The notes: generated by a model from the sequence alone, not told the origin. DNA of 64,000 bases from Verrucosispora sp. NA02020 (GCF_013364215.1 NZ_CP054923.1:62001-126000), one strand, 5' to 3'. Positions 39,257 through 47,322 are shown, numbered from the stretch's first letter. A program made the numbers and translations.

Positions 39257-39312
39257 AATGCATCCGCGAATGGTGCGTTTGTGAGCGGATATGGTGACGC
39301 TCAAAGGGCAGC

Positions 39313-39353
39313 CAGCTATCCCGGACGGGTCAAGGTCCCGTCCGGGATAGCTG
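39313..39353. terminator. 17-bp perfect inverted repeat, probable bidirectional terminator
   Basis: Arms 39313-39329 and 39337-39353 are perfectly complementary around a 7-nt loop (TCAAGGT). It lies 57 bp after the HAD stop and 10 bp from the end of the convergent DUF6414-like gene. Confidence 0.75.
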
Positions 39354-39362
39354 AGCGCTTGC

Positions 39363-40385
39363 CTACAATCGCTCCAACCCTTCGCCACTGGCACGCAGAA
39401 TTGGCCGGTAAACCGCGAAAGGAACGATTGAGAGCTCGGGATCTTGTGGGTGGTCTGCGAGTCCTGCTATGCCTAGCAGTATGAGAAGGTCGTTGATAAC
39501 ACGGGCCATTTCTGTGCGCCTGATACCTATACCCTGGCCGGAAATAGAATCGGGATTATACTCGAAATCAGGGCTAGGCGAGTAGGAGCCAATCGTCCCT
39601 ACCATCGTCCATTCCTGTTCTTGGAGGCCGTACCTCGCGAACAGAATCTCGGGCTCGCTGTCGAGGAACCTCCGACCTTCCTGAAGGCGTGCCGTAATAC
39701 CGACGCCACCGGAGCCGCCAGGGGTCATGGCCAAATGTAGGCCAGGGTGAAACATTCCCCGGGCGACCTTAACGAATGCTCGTAGCTGTTCCGGCGGCAG
39801 CCCATCCATTATTCCCGTTGGGTCGTAGTCAGGGATAAGGCTCTCTAGCGCGTCTGGGCTTGGGGCGTCCGTTGGTCGCTGGCTACTCCGCCTGGGGCGT
39901 CCCTTTCCCGGCTGACCCTTCTTGCTACTTGTGCGTGCAGCGGCGGGTGCATCCTCGCTATCGCCGCTGAGTATCGCCGCTCAGTCTGCGGCCACGCCAA
40001 CGCCCGCAAATGCCTGTGCGACATAACGCGCATCGAAGAACCTTGCGGGACCGGTCAATCGAACGAAGGATCCCGGCGGATAGGCTGACTTGAAGTCGTC
40101 GAAGGAATCGGAGTCGAAGCTCCTTAGTTCTTCAGAAACGTCCGTCAAGTAACCTTCGCTATCCAACGCTTCTTCCAGCATGGGAAAAACCGCATCGGCC
40201 AAAGATCTTTGCGTGCTTTCTTCAGTGCCCCACACCTGTTCTCGATTTGCCACGTTCCGCATGCCGCCTGAGAGGGTTCCCTGCTTCTTCTCGGTGACCT
40301 TTTGGTCTTCCGTAATGCCTCCATCGCGCTGCGCAAGCAGTGATCGGACCTTGTCCGTGTCAACATAAATCAGTTCTCGCATCAT
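39363..40385 (-). pseudogene. DUF6414-like gene interrupted by an in-frame TGA
   Basis: The upstream part (40385-39984) encodes MRELIYVDTDKVRSLLAQRDGG and ~110 more residues, resembling the start of DUF6414-type proteins (from memory). It stops at TGA 39983-39981. The same frame then continues without another stop for 206 codons to 39363, through a basic Ser/Pro/Arg linker (SSKKGQPGKGRPRRS) into a folded-looking domain (QLRAFVKVARGMFHPGLHL, EMARVINDLLILLGIAGLA). Restoring one codon gives a ~340-aa protein. Options are a nonsense mutation, a sequencing error, or two separate polypeptides with reinitiation at ATG 39809. Codon use here is less GC-biased than in neighbours, suggesting transfer. 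Confidence 0.6.
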
Positions 40386-40516
40386 CTGGGCCAGACCTAC
40401 CTAACGCTCCTCGATCTCACCGGCCTGCCGACCGTAGCGCCTAGGGCTGACAGGTTGGCTGCTAGGCAGCTGAGGCAAGGCCGGAAGCGCCAGCACGAGA
40501 AGGCCAGCGGCGGGTC

Positions 40517-40603
40517 TTACCCGCTAACCGGGCACGGCCGGTCATGCAGCCGACCCCTTAGGATCGCCGATGCCACGTCGGTGTCCAGGACGACCGGGCT
40601 CAC
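40517..40603 (-). pseudogene. Truncated PIN-domain (VapC-like) toxin stub
   Basis: GTG 40603 overlaps the antitoxin stop as GTGA. The 28-residue frame begins SPVVLDTDVASAILRGRL, the canonical PIN N-terminus with the first catalytic Asp, then loses similarity and ends at TAA 40517. The remaining ~110 residues with the other acidic active-site residues are missing, so no ribonuclease activity is expected. Confidence 0.65.
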
Positions 40604-40797
40604 GCCAGGCTGGCCCGCCGAGAGGCGTACAGGTCGGCCAGGAATTCGTCCAACTCATCGTCGGACTCGAACAGGTCCGGCCGAGCCAGGTCATCGACGG
40701 AGGTGACCGGCCGCACACCCTGACGACGGGCCAACTCCTCCACCGGCACATGCTCAGCGGTCGGCCACTCGGGCACCCGCTCCGCATTGCTCGACAT
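40600..40797 (-). CDS. Small VapB-like antitoxin (orphaned)
   Basis: 65 aa from ATG 40797, with strong GGAGGAGGTGA upstream. The acidic, helical C-terminal half (SVDDLARPDLFESDDELDEF) and Ala/Arg end match small actinobacterial antitoxins that precede PIN toxins, and the GTGA-coupled frame downstream begins as a PIN domain. Because the toxin is truncated, this antitoxin is an orphan remnant or may act on another toxin. Confidence 0.65.
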   Translation of the reverse strand: MSSNAERVPEWPTAEHVPVEELARRQGVRPVTSVDDLARPDLFESDDELDEFLADLYASRRASLA

Positions 40798-41402
40798 CCC
40801 GACTCACCTCCTCCACCACACCGCCACTCATTGTCGCACTGTCAGCACCGAGACCACCCTCACTCAGACGCGCGGAGAGCCAGCGACACGGTAAGGCGGC
40901 CCGCAAACGGGCCGGGCCGTCTGGCATGTCCGGGTGTTAGAGCTAGGCGCCGGTCTCTGACCCAGATCGCGCCTGCGGCTCTCATTGATCAAGGAAGCGC
41001 GTCATGGCATCGCGCATCTGCCGGTTCGGATCACTTGGTATTAGGTCAGGTTCGGAGGACGTGTGGCTGGCAACGAGTTGAGCCACGGTCGAGGTCGGGC
41101 GCTTCCGTTCGGCTGGGTATCGGGCCGGAGACTGTTGCCCTGTCGGTCTTCCTCGACCCCCTCGCGAAAGGGTGGGAAGGGTGGCAGGGCGTCCGTACCT
41201 GGAGGTCTATGGAACGTGAGCTTTGCTGGAGGCTGGCGAGGAGATGACCCAGGTGGCTGCCGAGATCAGCAACCTGCTTTGGCTGTAGCGGCCCTTCCCC
41301 GCACATGCCATGAGCGTGTCGTACGGAGCTTGTCTGAGGTGAGGAATGCGCGCAGACTATGGCAGACGGAGCGCCATAGAGTGCTGCATGAGGAGTCAGG
41401 CC
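40798..41402. other. 605-bp region without a supported gene
   Basis: Frames here are short or have poor codon bias and lack ribosome binding sites. Base composition is slightly lower in GC and stop codons are frequent in all frames, as in decayed DNA. No integrase, transposase, tRNA or CRISPR repeat is seen. Confidence 0.45.
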
Positions 41403-41747
41403 GTGGTCAAGGTGCCACAGTCGCGTATCGATTGGAACCTTCAGCGGTTTCGGATCGCGCTGGTCGACCTACGCGACCTGTTACGCCAGGCTGACACCGA
41501 GCACTGGGCACAGTGGGCGGACCGAGCGCTTACCCGCTTGGATGCTGGCGATGTGACTGGCCTCGATTACTGGATGGATGCATACGGCGGGATGGGGAGC
41601 ATCAGCGATCTGTCGATCATCGGAAGCGGCTCGCTGTCGCCGGATCGAGAGCGGGCTGTCTCCGAGCAGATCGAGGAGCTGCGAGGGCTGTGTTACGGCC
41701 TGGCCGCGCAGCTCAAGGCCGACATTCAGGAGTCTCGGCAGCAATGA
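41403..41747 (+). CDS. Small helical hypothetical protein
   Basis: 114 aa from GTG 41403, seven bases after AGGAG; ATG 41388 is an alternative without RBS. It reads as four or five helices with conserved-looking aromatic and acidic residues (LVDLRDLLRQAD, WAQWADRALTRLD, LDYWMDAYGGMGSISDL). It resembles uncharacterised proteins of the DUF6966 type (from memory). There is no signal or membrane segment. The next small gene follows in the same direction after 85 bp. Confidence 0.65.
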   Translation: MVKVPQSRIDWNLQRFRIALVDLRDLLRQADTEHWAQWADRALTRLDAGDVTGLDYWMDAYGGMGSISDLSIIGSGSLSPDRERAVSEQIEELRGLCYGLAAQLKADIQESRQQ

Positions 41748-41832
41748 CTGCTCGAGCATGCCCGATCCAACGGTCGACGTCCGGCGTTGCAGACGGCGGC
41801 TACCACCGACGGGGCGAAAGCACGGCCAGGAG

Positions 41833-41961
41833 ATGACGGGCCGATGGGTAGGGCTGAGCTACGACGGCACGATCGTCACCGGGTGGGGCGGGATGGCGCA
41901 CAGTGAGCAGGAAGCCCGCGCCACCATAGACAGGCTCAGGGACGGGGGAGATCGCGAGTGA
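41833..41961 (+). CDS. 42-aa hypothetical protein coupled to cutA
   Basis: MTGRWVGLSYDGTIVTGWGG is followed by a helical end (SEQEARATIDRLRD). AGGAG directly abuts the ATG, which is unusually close. The frame ends in a GTGA overlap with cutA, which supports real translation. The protein could be a small beta-hairpin-helix domain. No family recognised. Confidence 0.5.
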   Translation: MTGRWVGLSYDGTIVTGWGGMAHSEQEARATIDRLRDGGDRE

Positions 41962-42281
41962 CTGACGTCGTTGAGGTGATCATTACCGGGCCGGACCCCG
42001 AGTGGTTGGCGGCCTTCACGCGCCGCCTGGTGGACGACCGTCTGGCCGCCTGCGGACACCACCTCGTTCAGATTCGCTCGATCTATGGGTGGCAGGGCAC
42101 GGTCCACGACGAACAGGAGGCGCGGGTGGCGCTGCACACCCGGGCGAGCCTGGTCGACCGCATCACCGCCCGTGTGAACGCGGAGCATCCGTACGAGGTG
42201 CCCTGCGTCATCGCCCTGCCCGTGAACCAGGGGAATCCCGCCTACCTCCGATGGGTGCTGGATGAGACAGAACCAGCGTGA
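41958..42281 (+). CDS. cutA: CutA1-like divalent-cation tolerance protein
   Basis: 107 aa from GTG 41958. It matches the CutA1 ferredoxin-like trimeric fold: EWLAAFTRRLVDDRLAACGHH, IRSIYGWQGTVHDEQEA (the conserved Y-x-W-x-G-x-x-x-x-x-E-x-E region), VNAEHPYEVPCVIALPV and YLRWV at the end. In E. coli it is linked to copper tolerance, although in many bacteria the role is unclear and CutA is also a P-II-like trimer. Translation is coupled to the 42-aa gene before it. Confidence 0.9.
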   Translation: MTDVVEVIITGPDPEWLAAFTRRLVDDRLAACGHHLVQIRSIYGWQGTVHDEQEARVALHTRASLVDRITARVNAEHPYEVPCVIALPVNQGNPAYLRWVLDETEPA

Positions 42282-42383
42282 GCACTTCATCGTGGTGAAG
42301 GTTGTCGCTCCGAGCTGTTGATCTGAAGTCGGGTTGAGGTTCTAGCCTCGGTCTGACCGATTCCCGGCACGAAGGAGGGCGGC

Positions 42384-42701
42384 ATGACCGTCGTCTACCG
42401 AGTGGACAAGTTCGACGTCCCGGAACCCGCGCGCGCGGAGTTCTGGCGACACGTACGGCGAACTCACGCGATCCTGCGGGATCAACCGGGATTCCTCGAC
42501 GATGCCCTGCTGGAACAGCACTCCGGCCCGGGGCGCTTCAACGCCGTCACCATTGTGCGGTGGTCGTCTGCGGACGATCTGCCCTCGGCCCGTGCTGCCG
42601 TGCAGGCGGCGCATCGCGCGGAGGGGTTCGAGCCGGCTGCCTTCTTCACGGCGGCCGGCATCGAGGCGGACCTGGCGAACTATGTGCAGATCGAGGCCTG
42701 A
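42384..42701 (+). CDS. Antibiotic biosynthesis monooxygenase (ABM)-domain protein
   Basis: 105 aa, a single ABM ferredoxin-like domain: VVYRVDKFDVPEPARAEFW, a conserved RRTHAILRDQPGFLDDALLE segment and FNAVTIVRWSSADDL. Such small dimeric proteins include cofactor-free monooxygenases and haem-degrading enzymes, but many have no known substrate. AAGGAGG precedes the ATG by 6 bp. It appears monocistronic. Confidence 0.82.
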   Translation: MTVVYRVDKFDVPEPARAEFWRHVRRTHAILRDQPGFLDDALLEQHSGPGRFNAVTIVRWSSADDLPSARAAVQAAHRAEGFEPAAFFTAAGIEADLANYVQIEA

Positions 42702-42767
42702 TGCGCGACGCCGGGCCGGGAAAGCAGTGACGATCATGGGATGTGGCGGACTTCTACGCTTCCGTCC

Positions 42768-43088
42768 ATGACTGATGGCGAGATCTGGCGTCTGTGTCAC
42801 CGGGACGAGGTGGTGGCCGCGATCGAGGTGCGGAGCCGTGACTTCCCGTGGACGTACGGGCGGCTTCGTCCGCTGGCGGGGTTCGAGCCGTTCCGTCCGC
42901 TCTTCGTGGCGCGGAGCGCCGCTCTCGACGCGGACGACGACGAGGCCATGATGAGGATCGATGACGAGATCAGTGCCGCTTTCACCCTGGTCCGTCCGGA
43001 TGGTGGCCGGGTCGCCGAGTTCCTGTTGAGCGTCGAGGGCGACGAGGCCGGGTTCCGCTGGCTGGACGAGCCTGTCACGGACGAGTAG
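42768..43088 (+). CDS. Small conserved hypothetical protein
   Basis: 106 aa. MTDGEIWRLCHRDEVVAAIE is followed by FPWTYGRLRPLAGFEPFRPLF, a helical acidic segment (DDDEAMMRIDDEISAAF) and a beta strand EFLLSVEGDEAGFRW at the C-terminus. The -10 TACGCT (42755-42760) ends seven bases before the ATG, so the transcript is probably leaderless. Similar small proteins are common in actinomycetes, with no known function. Confidence 0.7.
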   Translation: MTDGEIWRLCHRDEVVAAIEVRSRDFPWTYGRLRPLAGFEPFRPLFVARSAALDADDDEAMMRIDDEISAAFTLVRPDGGRVAEFLLSVEGDEAGFRWLDEPVTDE

Positions 43089-43133
43089 GCGTACCTCCCG
43101 GTTCTTGTCGGACGGCGGTCTTACGGTGGGCGC

Positions 43134-43700
43134 ATGGTCGAGATTCTGCTGTTTCACCATGCTCAGGGGCAGACGCCGGGGTTCCTGGCGCTGGCCGACC
43201 GGTGGCGGGCCGCCGGGCACACCGTGCACACCCCTGACATGTACGACGGTGCCACCTTCGGCACGGTCGACGAGGGGGTCGCGCACGCCGAATCGATCGG
43301 GTTCGGGGAGATCATCCGACGTGGGACGGCGGCGGCCGAGGCGCTGCCCGAGCGGCTCGTCTACGCGGGCTGTTCGCTCGGGAACCTGCCGGCGCAGTCG
43401 CTCACCCAGACCCGTCCGGGTGCCCTGGGCGCGTTGCTGCTCTACGGTGCGGTGCCTCCGGAGGAGTTCGACAGCCCGTGGCCGGCCGGAACGCCGGTGC
43501 AGATGCACGCGATGGCCGACGACGAGTGGGCCGAGGTGCCGGCGATGCGGGCGATGGCGGCGGATATCGACGGCGCGGAGCTGTATCTCTACCCCGGTGC
43601 CGGGCACCTTTTCGCCGATGCGGGTGGCGTCGACTACGACGAGCCGGCCGCCGAGCTGCTGATCGGGCGCACGCTGGACTTCCTCGACCGGCTGGGCTGA
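43134..43700 (+). CDS. Dienelactone hydrolase-family alpha/beta hydrolase
   Basis: 188 aa, a compact alpha/beta-hydrolase. The nucleophile elbow reads YAGCSLGNLPA, i.e. Cys rather than Ser, as in true dienelactone hydrolases. The acid is likely an Asp in MADDEW, and the His lies in YPGAGHLFAD. DLH enzymes open lactones in chloroaromatic breakdown, but most actinobacterial members have unknown substrates. The -10 TACGGT (43122-43127) ends six bases before the ATG (leaderless). The 3' end carries a 19-bp direct repeat spanning the stop codon. Confidence 0.85.
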   Translation: MVEILLFHHAQGQTPGFLALADRWRAAGHTVHTPDMYDGATFGTVDEGVAHAESIGFGEIIRRGTAAAEALPERLVYAGCSLGNLPAQSLTQTRPGALGALLLYGAVPPEEFDSPWPAGTPVQMHAMADDEWAEVPAMRAMAADIDGAELYLYPGAGHLFADAGGVDYDEPAAELLIGRTLDFLDRLG

Positions 43701-43728
43701 GCCCACACGCTCGACCGGCTGGGCTGAG
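43683..43728. repeat. 19-bp direct repeat across a stop codon
   Basis: CTCGACCGGCTGGGCTGAG at 43683-43701 and again at 43710-43728, period 27 bp. The first copy encodes the last residues LDRLG and the TGA; the second lies in the intergenic region. This looks like a small tandem duplication. Confidence 0.85.
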
Positions 43729-43759
43729 GTCGGAGGTCGGTCGCCGTACCCTGGCGATC

Positions 43760-44638
43760 ATGAGATTCGGCATCGTGATCCTGCCCGACCAGCGGTGGTC
43801 GGTGGCGTGCCACCGGTGGCAGCAGGCGGAAGAGTGGGGCTTCGACCACGCCTGGACGTACGATCACCTGGGCTGGCGGGATCTGGTGGACGGTCCGTGG
43901 TTCGACTCGATGGGTACGCTGACCGCCGCCGCGACGGTGACCTCGCGGATCCGGCTCGGCACGCTCGTGGCGTCCCCGAACTTCCGGCATCCGGCGGCCT
44001 TCGCCCGGCAGGTGACCTCGCTCGACGACGTGTCCGACGGGCGGGTACTGCTCGGGCTCGGCGCGGGCGGCATCGGCTTCGACTCGGCGGTGCTCGGTGG
44101 CGAGACGCTGCCGCCGCGACAGCGGGTGGACCGGTTCGCCGAGTTCACCGAGCTGCTCGACGCGATCCTGCTCACCGACGGTACGACCTGGCGGGGCGAG
44201 TGGTTCGCGGCGGTGGACGCGCGGAACAACCCGGGCTGCGTACAGACGCCTCGGGTGCCGTTCGTGATGGCGGCCAACGGTCCCCGGTCGATGCGGCTGG
44301 TCAGCCGGTTCGGGCAGGGCTGGGTGACCACCGGACCGGACGTCGACGACCTGGGCGAGTGGTGGGACGGGGTGGCCGAGCTGGTGGCCCGGATGGACGC
44401 CCGGCTCGCCGCCGACGGGCGTGACCCGGCCAGCCTGGACCGTTACCTCTCGCTGGACTCGGCACCGGCCTTCTCGCTGGGCAGCGCGCAGTTCTTCGCC
44501 GACCAGGTGGGCCGCGCGGCGGAGCTGGGCTTCACCGACGTGATCACGCACTGGCCCCGGGAGAGCAGTTGGTACGCGGGCGACGAAGCGGTCCTCGTCG
44601 ACGTGGCCACCCGACTGCTGCCCGAGCTGCGCGGTTGA
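43760..44638 (+). CDS. LLM-class (F420-dependent) flavin oxidoreductase
   Basis: 292 aa, luciferase-like TIM barrel: MRFGIVILPDQRWS, AEEWGFDHAWTYDHLGW, RIRLGTLVASPNFRHPAAFAR and a typical LGLGAGGIGFDS loop. Actinobacterial members mostly use coenzyme F420 or FMN to reduce or oxidise small molecules. The -10 TACCCT (43747-43752) ends seven bases before the ATG (leaderless). The substrate is unknown. It is convergent with the ASCH gene, 6 bp apart. Confidence 0.9.
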   Translation: MRFGIVILPDQRWSVACHRWQQAEEWGFDHAWTYDHLGWRDLVDGPWFDSMGTLTAAATVTSRIRLGTLVASPNFRHPAAFARQVTSLDDVSDGRVLLGLGAGGIGFDSAVLGGETLPPRQRVDRFAEFTELLDAILLTDGTTWRGEWFAAVDARNNPGCVQTPRVPFVMAANGPRSMRLVSRFGQGWVTTGPDVDDLGEWWDGVAELVARMDARLAADGRDPASLDRYLSLDSAPAFSLGSAQFFADQVGRAAELGFTDVITHWPRESSWYAGDEAVLVDVATRLLPELRG

Positions 44639-44644
44639 GGCGTC

Positions 44645-45064
44645 CTACGTCCCGTACGCGCCCTCGTCGCCTCGGCTGACCAGCCGGAAGCGTACGCAGA
44701 CGATCTCGGTGTCGTCGGTGACCGGCGTGCCGAGCCGGGCCCAGTAGGCGGCGTGCCCGGCCCGCCACTCCTCGATCGAGCGGTCGCCCTCCCCCTCGGA
44801 GCGGGCGAAGTCCCAGCTCACCTCGGCGAAGCGGGTCACCTCCACACCTGTCACCTCGACCACGGCCACCAGGGAGTCCTGGTCGTCGACGACAACCAGC
44901 CGTTCACCGACGTGTTCCAGGTCCTCGCGCTCCTCGGCGTACTCGGTGAGCAAGCCGGCGGTGGCGGTCTTCACCTCGCCCAGGACCAGGGTGTTGAGCC
45001 TCGCACGAAGCTCGCCGGGTGTGCCGAGGGCGAGGGTGCGTAGTTCGCCGACGCGTGGCCACAT
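44645..45064 (-). CDS. ASCH-domain protein
   Basis: 139 aa. The ASCH beta-barrel pattern is visible: ELRTLALGTPGELRARLNTLVLGEVKTAT (start of domain), LVVVDDQDSLVAVVEVTGVEV, then WDFARSEGEGDRSIEEWRAGHAAYW and IVCVRFRLV. ASCH domains are PUA-like and bind RNA or act as coactivators or amidohydrolases (YqfB). The GEGD-x-S-x-E-E-W block is typical of the small stand-alone family. Monocistronic. Confidence 0.85.
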   Translation of the reverse strand: MWPRVGELRTLALGTPGELRARLNTLVLGEVKTATAGLLTEYAEEREDLEHVGERLVVVDDQDSLVAVVEVTGVEVTRFAEVSWDFARSEGEGDRSIEEWRAGHAAYWARLGTPVTDDTEIVCVRFRLVSRGDEGAYGT

Positions 45065-45169
45065 GACGCGAGATTACCGGTGGGACCGACGGATTCCGGT
45101 CGGTTCTCGACGGGTGGAGAGTCCGCATGGGAGCGGTACGGTCGATGCCCGACGAACGAGGAGATGTCG

Positions 45170-45685
45170 ATGGCGGACCGACGCGCGGTGCTCATTCCCG
45201 GACGCGGCTACGACACCCGGTATCCGCTCTTCCTCTATCTGGGTGAGGCGCTGCGTCGGCTTGGTTTCGGGCTGCACGGCATCGCCTGGCAGGTGCCGGA
45301 GGACTTCGACCCCAACACCATCGGCCGGTGGGTCTGCGACGAGGTCGCCCCGACCCTGACCGAGCGCACCGACCTGCTGGTCGGCAAGTCGCTCGGCTCG
45401 CTGGCCGCGCCACTCGCGGTCGAGCGGCGGCTGCCCGCCGTCTGGTTGACGCCGCTGCTGCACCGGGGTGAGGTGGTCGACGCGCTGCGCCGGTCCACCG
45501 CCCCGTTCCTGCTGGTCGGCGGTACGGCCGACTCGTCCTGGGATGGCGGGATCGCCCGCCGGTTGACCCCGCACGTGCTGGAGATCACGGCCGCCGACCA
45601 CGCGCTGATGGTGCCGGGGCCGTTGGCCCGGTCCGCCGAGGTGCTCGGCAAGGTCTGCACGGTGGTCGAGGACTTCGTCCGCTGA
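45170..45685 (+). CDS. Small alpha/beta hydrolase
   Basis: 171 aa from ATG 45170 (MADRRAVLIPGRGYD); GAGGAG lies six bases upstream and ATG 45164 is an alternative. The elbow LLVGKSLGSLAAP carries the nucleophile Ser in G-K-S-L-G. FLLVGGTADSSWDG supplies the acid and AADHALMVPG the His. It is shorter than most family members and lacks a cap domain. Substrate unknown. A TACGGT -10 at 45137-45142 suggests a short leader. The gene is followed by the 56-bp repeat. Confidence 0.8.
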   Translation: MADRRAVLIPGRGYDTRYPLFLYLGEALRRLGFGLHGIAWQVPEDFDPNTIGRWVCDEVAPTLTERTDLLVGKSLGSLAAPLAVERRLPAVWLTPLLHRGEVVDALRRSTAPFLLVGGTADSSWDGGIARRLTPHVLEITAADHALMVPGPLARSAEVLGKVCTVVEDFVR

Positions 45686-45790
45686 CCCCGCCCGGGTCGG
45701 CTTCGGGTGCCGGCCTCCGGCGGCGGCTGGTGCTTGGCGATGGCTGGTGTTCGGCGGCTGGTGTTCGGCGGCGGCGCGGCGGGGTTCGGT

Positions 45791-45846
45791 GTTAGCAGGG
45801 GACCCCTGCTATGCACGAGGCGTTAATAAGGTGCCCTTCCTTTCAC
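45791..45846. repeat. 56-bp interspersed palindromic repeat, copy 1
   Basis: Contains the palindromic block AGCAGGGGACCCCTGCT and an AAGG-GCCCTT block. It matches 55791-55846 at 49 of 56 positions. It lies between two convergent genes and its right end supplies the TGA stop of the leftward phosphoribosyltransferase gene. Confidence 0.8.
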
Positions 45847-46388
45847 AAGGCGGCGCTGGTGAGCAAGCCGCTTATGCGGAGTTCGGTGCGCAGTTCCGGT
45901 GCGCAGTCGACCACCACCGCCGAAGTGCCCAGCGGTTCGGCACCTCGGGCGGCGCAGATGTCATAGAGCGCTCGGACCTGGGCGGCGGTGGCCACCCAGT
46001 CGTCCACGACCAGCACTCGGTCGCCGGGGCCGAGGTGCCGGTCCCGTACGGCCAGGTCGACCCGCCGGCCACGGAAGTCGGGCGGGCTCTGCGCCCAGGT
46101 CAGCGGACCGGCGGGCAGCCGGCCGTCGCCGGGCTTGTGTGCCGGCACGAACCCGACGCCGAGCGCGGTGGCGGCCAGCGGGCCGAGCAGGAAACCGGTC
46201 ACGGCCGGGGAGACGACCACGGTGGGTCGGGCGTCCCGGAACGGCGCGACGAGCGCGGGACCGAGAGCGGCGAGTACGTCGGGGTCGCGCCACCAGCCGG
46301 AGACGTCGCTGACCAGGTGGCTCGCCCCGGGACCGGGGTCGATCCAACGGAACAGCTCGACCAGGCGGGCTCTCAGCTCGGTGGACAT
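45843..46388 (-). CDS. Phosphoribosyltransferase-family protein
   Basis: 181 aa from ATG 46388 (MSTELRARLVELF), with GGATGAGGGG upstream. Longer in-frame starts read as low-complexity and are rejected. The PRPP-binding motif is DRVLVVDDWVATAAQVRAL (~125-143), with VVVSPAVTGFLLGPLAA upstream, as in adenine-type type I PRTases. The substrate base is not certain. The stop codon lies within the 56-bp repeat. Divergent from the RlpA-like gene. Confidence 0.82.
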   Translation of the reverse strand: MSTELRARLVELFRWIDPGPGASHLVSDVSGWWRDPDVLAALGPALVAPFRDARPTVVVSPAVTGFLLGPLAATALGVGFVPAHKPGDGRLPAGPLTWAQSPPDFRGRRVDLAVRDRHLGPGDRVLVVDDWVATAAQVRALYDICAARGAEPLGTSAVVVDCAPELRTELRISGLLTSAAL

Positions 46389-46662
46389 CCCCTCATCCTG
46401 CGGCACACCCGGGGTCTGCGAGGCAGCCGCGGCCCACCGCTGCGAGGCAACCACCGGTGGCTGTGTGGCCGCCACCGGCCCCCCGCTGCGGGGCAGCGAC
46501 AGCCCATGGCTGCGGGGGGCCGGCTGGCCCACCTCGGATCGGATGATCGGCTTCACGTATCGCCGCAATTATGGTCATACCATCATGATCACGTTGACGT
46601 CGGAAGTGGTTCTCTCGTTATGGTCCGACCCGATTTGATCTGCTGAGGAAAGGACCGGGCCG

Positions 46663-47322
46663 GTGACTGGTAGGCACACCCGTACCCGCAGGATCACCTC
46701 GCCGGCCGGGCTGACCGCCACGGCCGTGCTCGCCGTCGCGCTCGCCGTCGGCGGGACCGTCGGTGCGGTGCGTCTGGCGGGCGACTCGGAGCCGGCCGGT
46801 CCGACCGCGATCGACCTGCCGGTCACCCCGGACGTCACCGAGCCGTCGACCGGCTCGCCGAGCGCGTCACCGAGTGCCAGCCCGAGCCCGACTGCCAGTC
46901 CGAGCGCCAGCGCCTCGCCGAGCGCCTCGGCGAGCCCGACGCCGGTCCGGACCACGCAGGCACCGTCGCGGAGCAAGACGCGCACGGCCAGTCCGACACC
47001 GAAGCCGACGGCCACGAAGACGACGGCCCGTCCGGTGGTGGACAGCGGCTCGTGTGGCGCCTCCTTCTACTGGCAGGGCCAGGTGACCGCCAACGGCGAG
47101 GCGTTCAACCCGGAGGGGATGACCGCCGCGCACAAGACCCTGCCGTTCGACACCCGGGTACGCGTGACGAACCCCGCCAACGGAAAGTCGATCACCGTAC
47201 GCATCAACGACCGGGGACCGTTCATCGAGGGCCGCTGCCTGGACCTGTCCCGTGGCTCGTTCGCCGAGATCGCCTCGCTCGACCTCGGCCACATCCAGGT
47301 GCGTTACGAGGTGTTGGGCTGA
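46663..47322 (+). CDS. RlpA-like double-psi beta-barrel protein, membrane-anchored or secreted
   Basis: 219 aa from GTG 46663, eight bases after AAAGGA. An N-terminal hydrophobic signal/anchor (~16-40, GLTATAVLAVALAVGGTVGA) is followed by an ~85-residue Ser/Pro/Ala/Thr linker with SPSAS repeats. The RlpA-type DPBB domain (~130-219) has GSCGASFYWQG, AHKTLPFDTRVRVTN and INDRGPFIEGRCLDLSRGSF. The catalytic Asp of INDRGPF is present. Lytic transglycosylase activity on naked glycan is known for some RlpA, and others are expansin-like. Confidence 0.88.
   Translation: MTGRHTRTRRITSPAGLTATAVLAVALAVGGTVGAVRLAGDSEPAGPTAIDLPVTPDVTEPSTGSPSASPSASPSPTASPSASASPSASASPTPVRTTQAPSRSKTRTASPTPKPTATKTTARPVVDSGSCGASFYWQGQVTANGEAFNPEGMTAAHKTLPFDTRVRVTNPANGKSITVRINDRGPFIEGRCLDLSRGSFAEIASLDLGHIQVRYEVLG

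Noticed and set aside
41063..41494. 143-codon plus-strand frame in the gene-free accessory stretch
   Set aside because: Poor codon bias, Gly/Arg/Ser composition, no RBS, and it overlaps the better-supported gene starting at 41403 in another frame.
36890..42300. Intact integrative element with attL/attR
   Set aside because: No integrase, excisionase or second copy of the tRNA 3' end is visible in the window.
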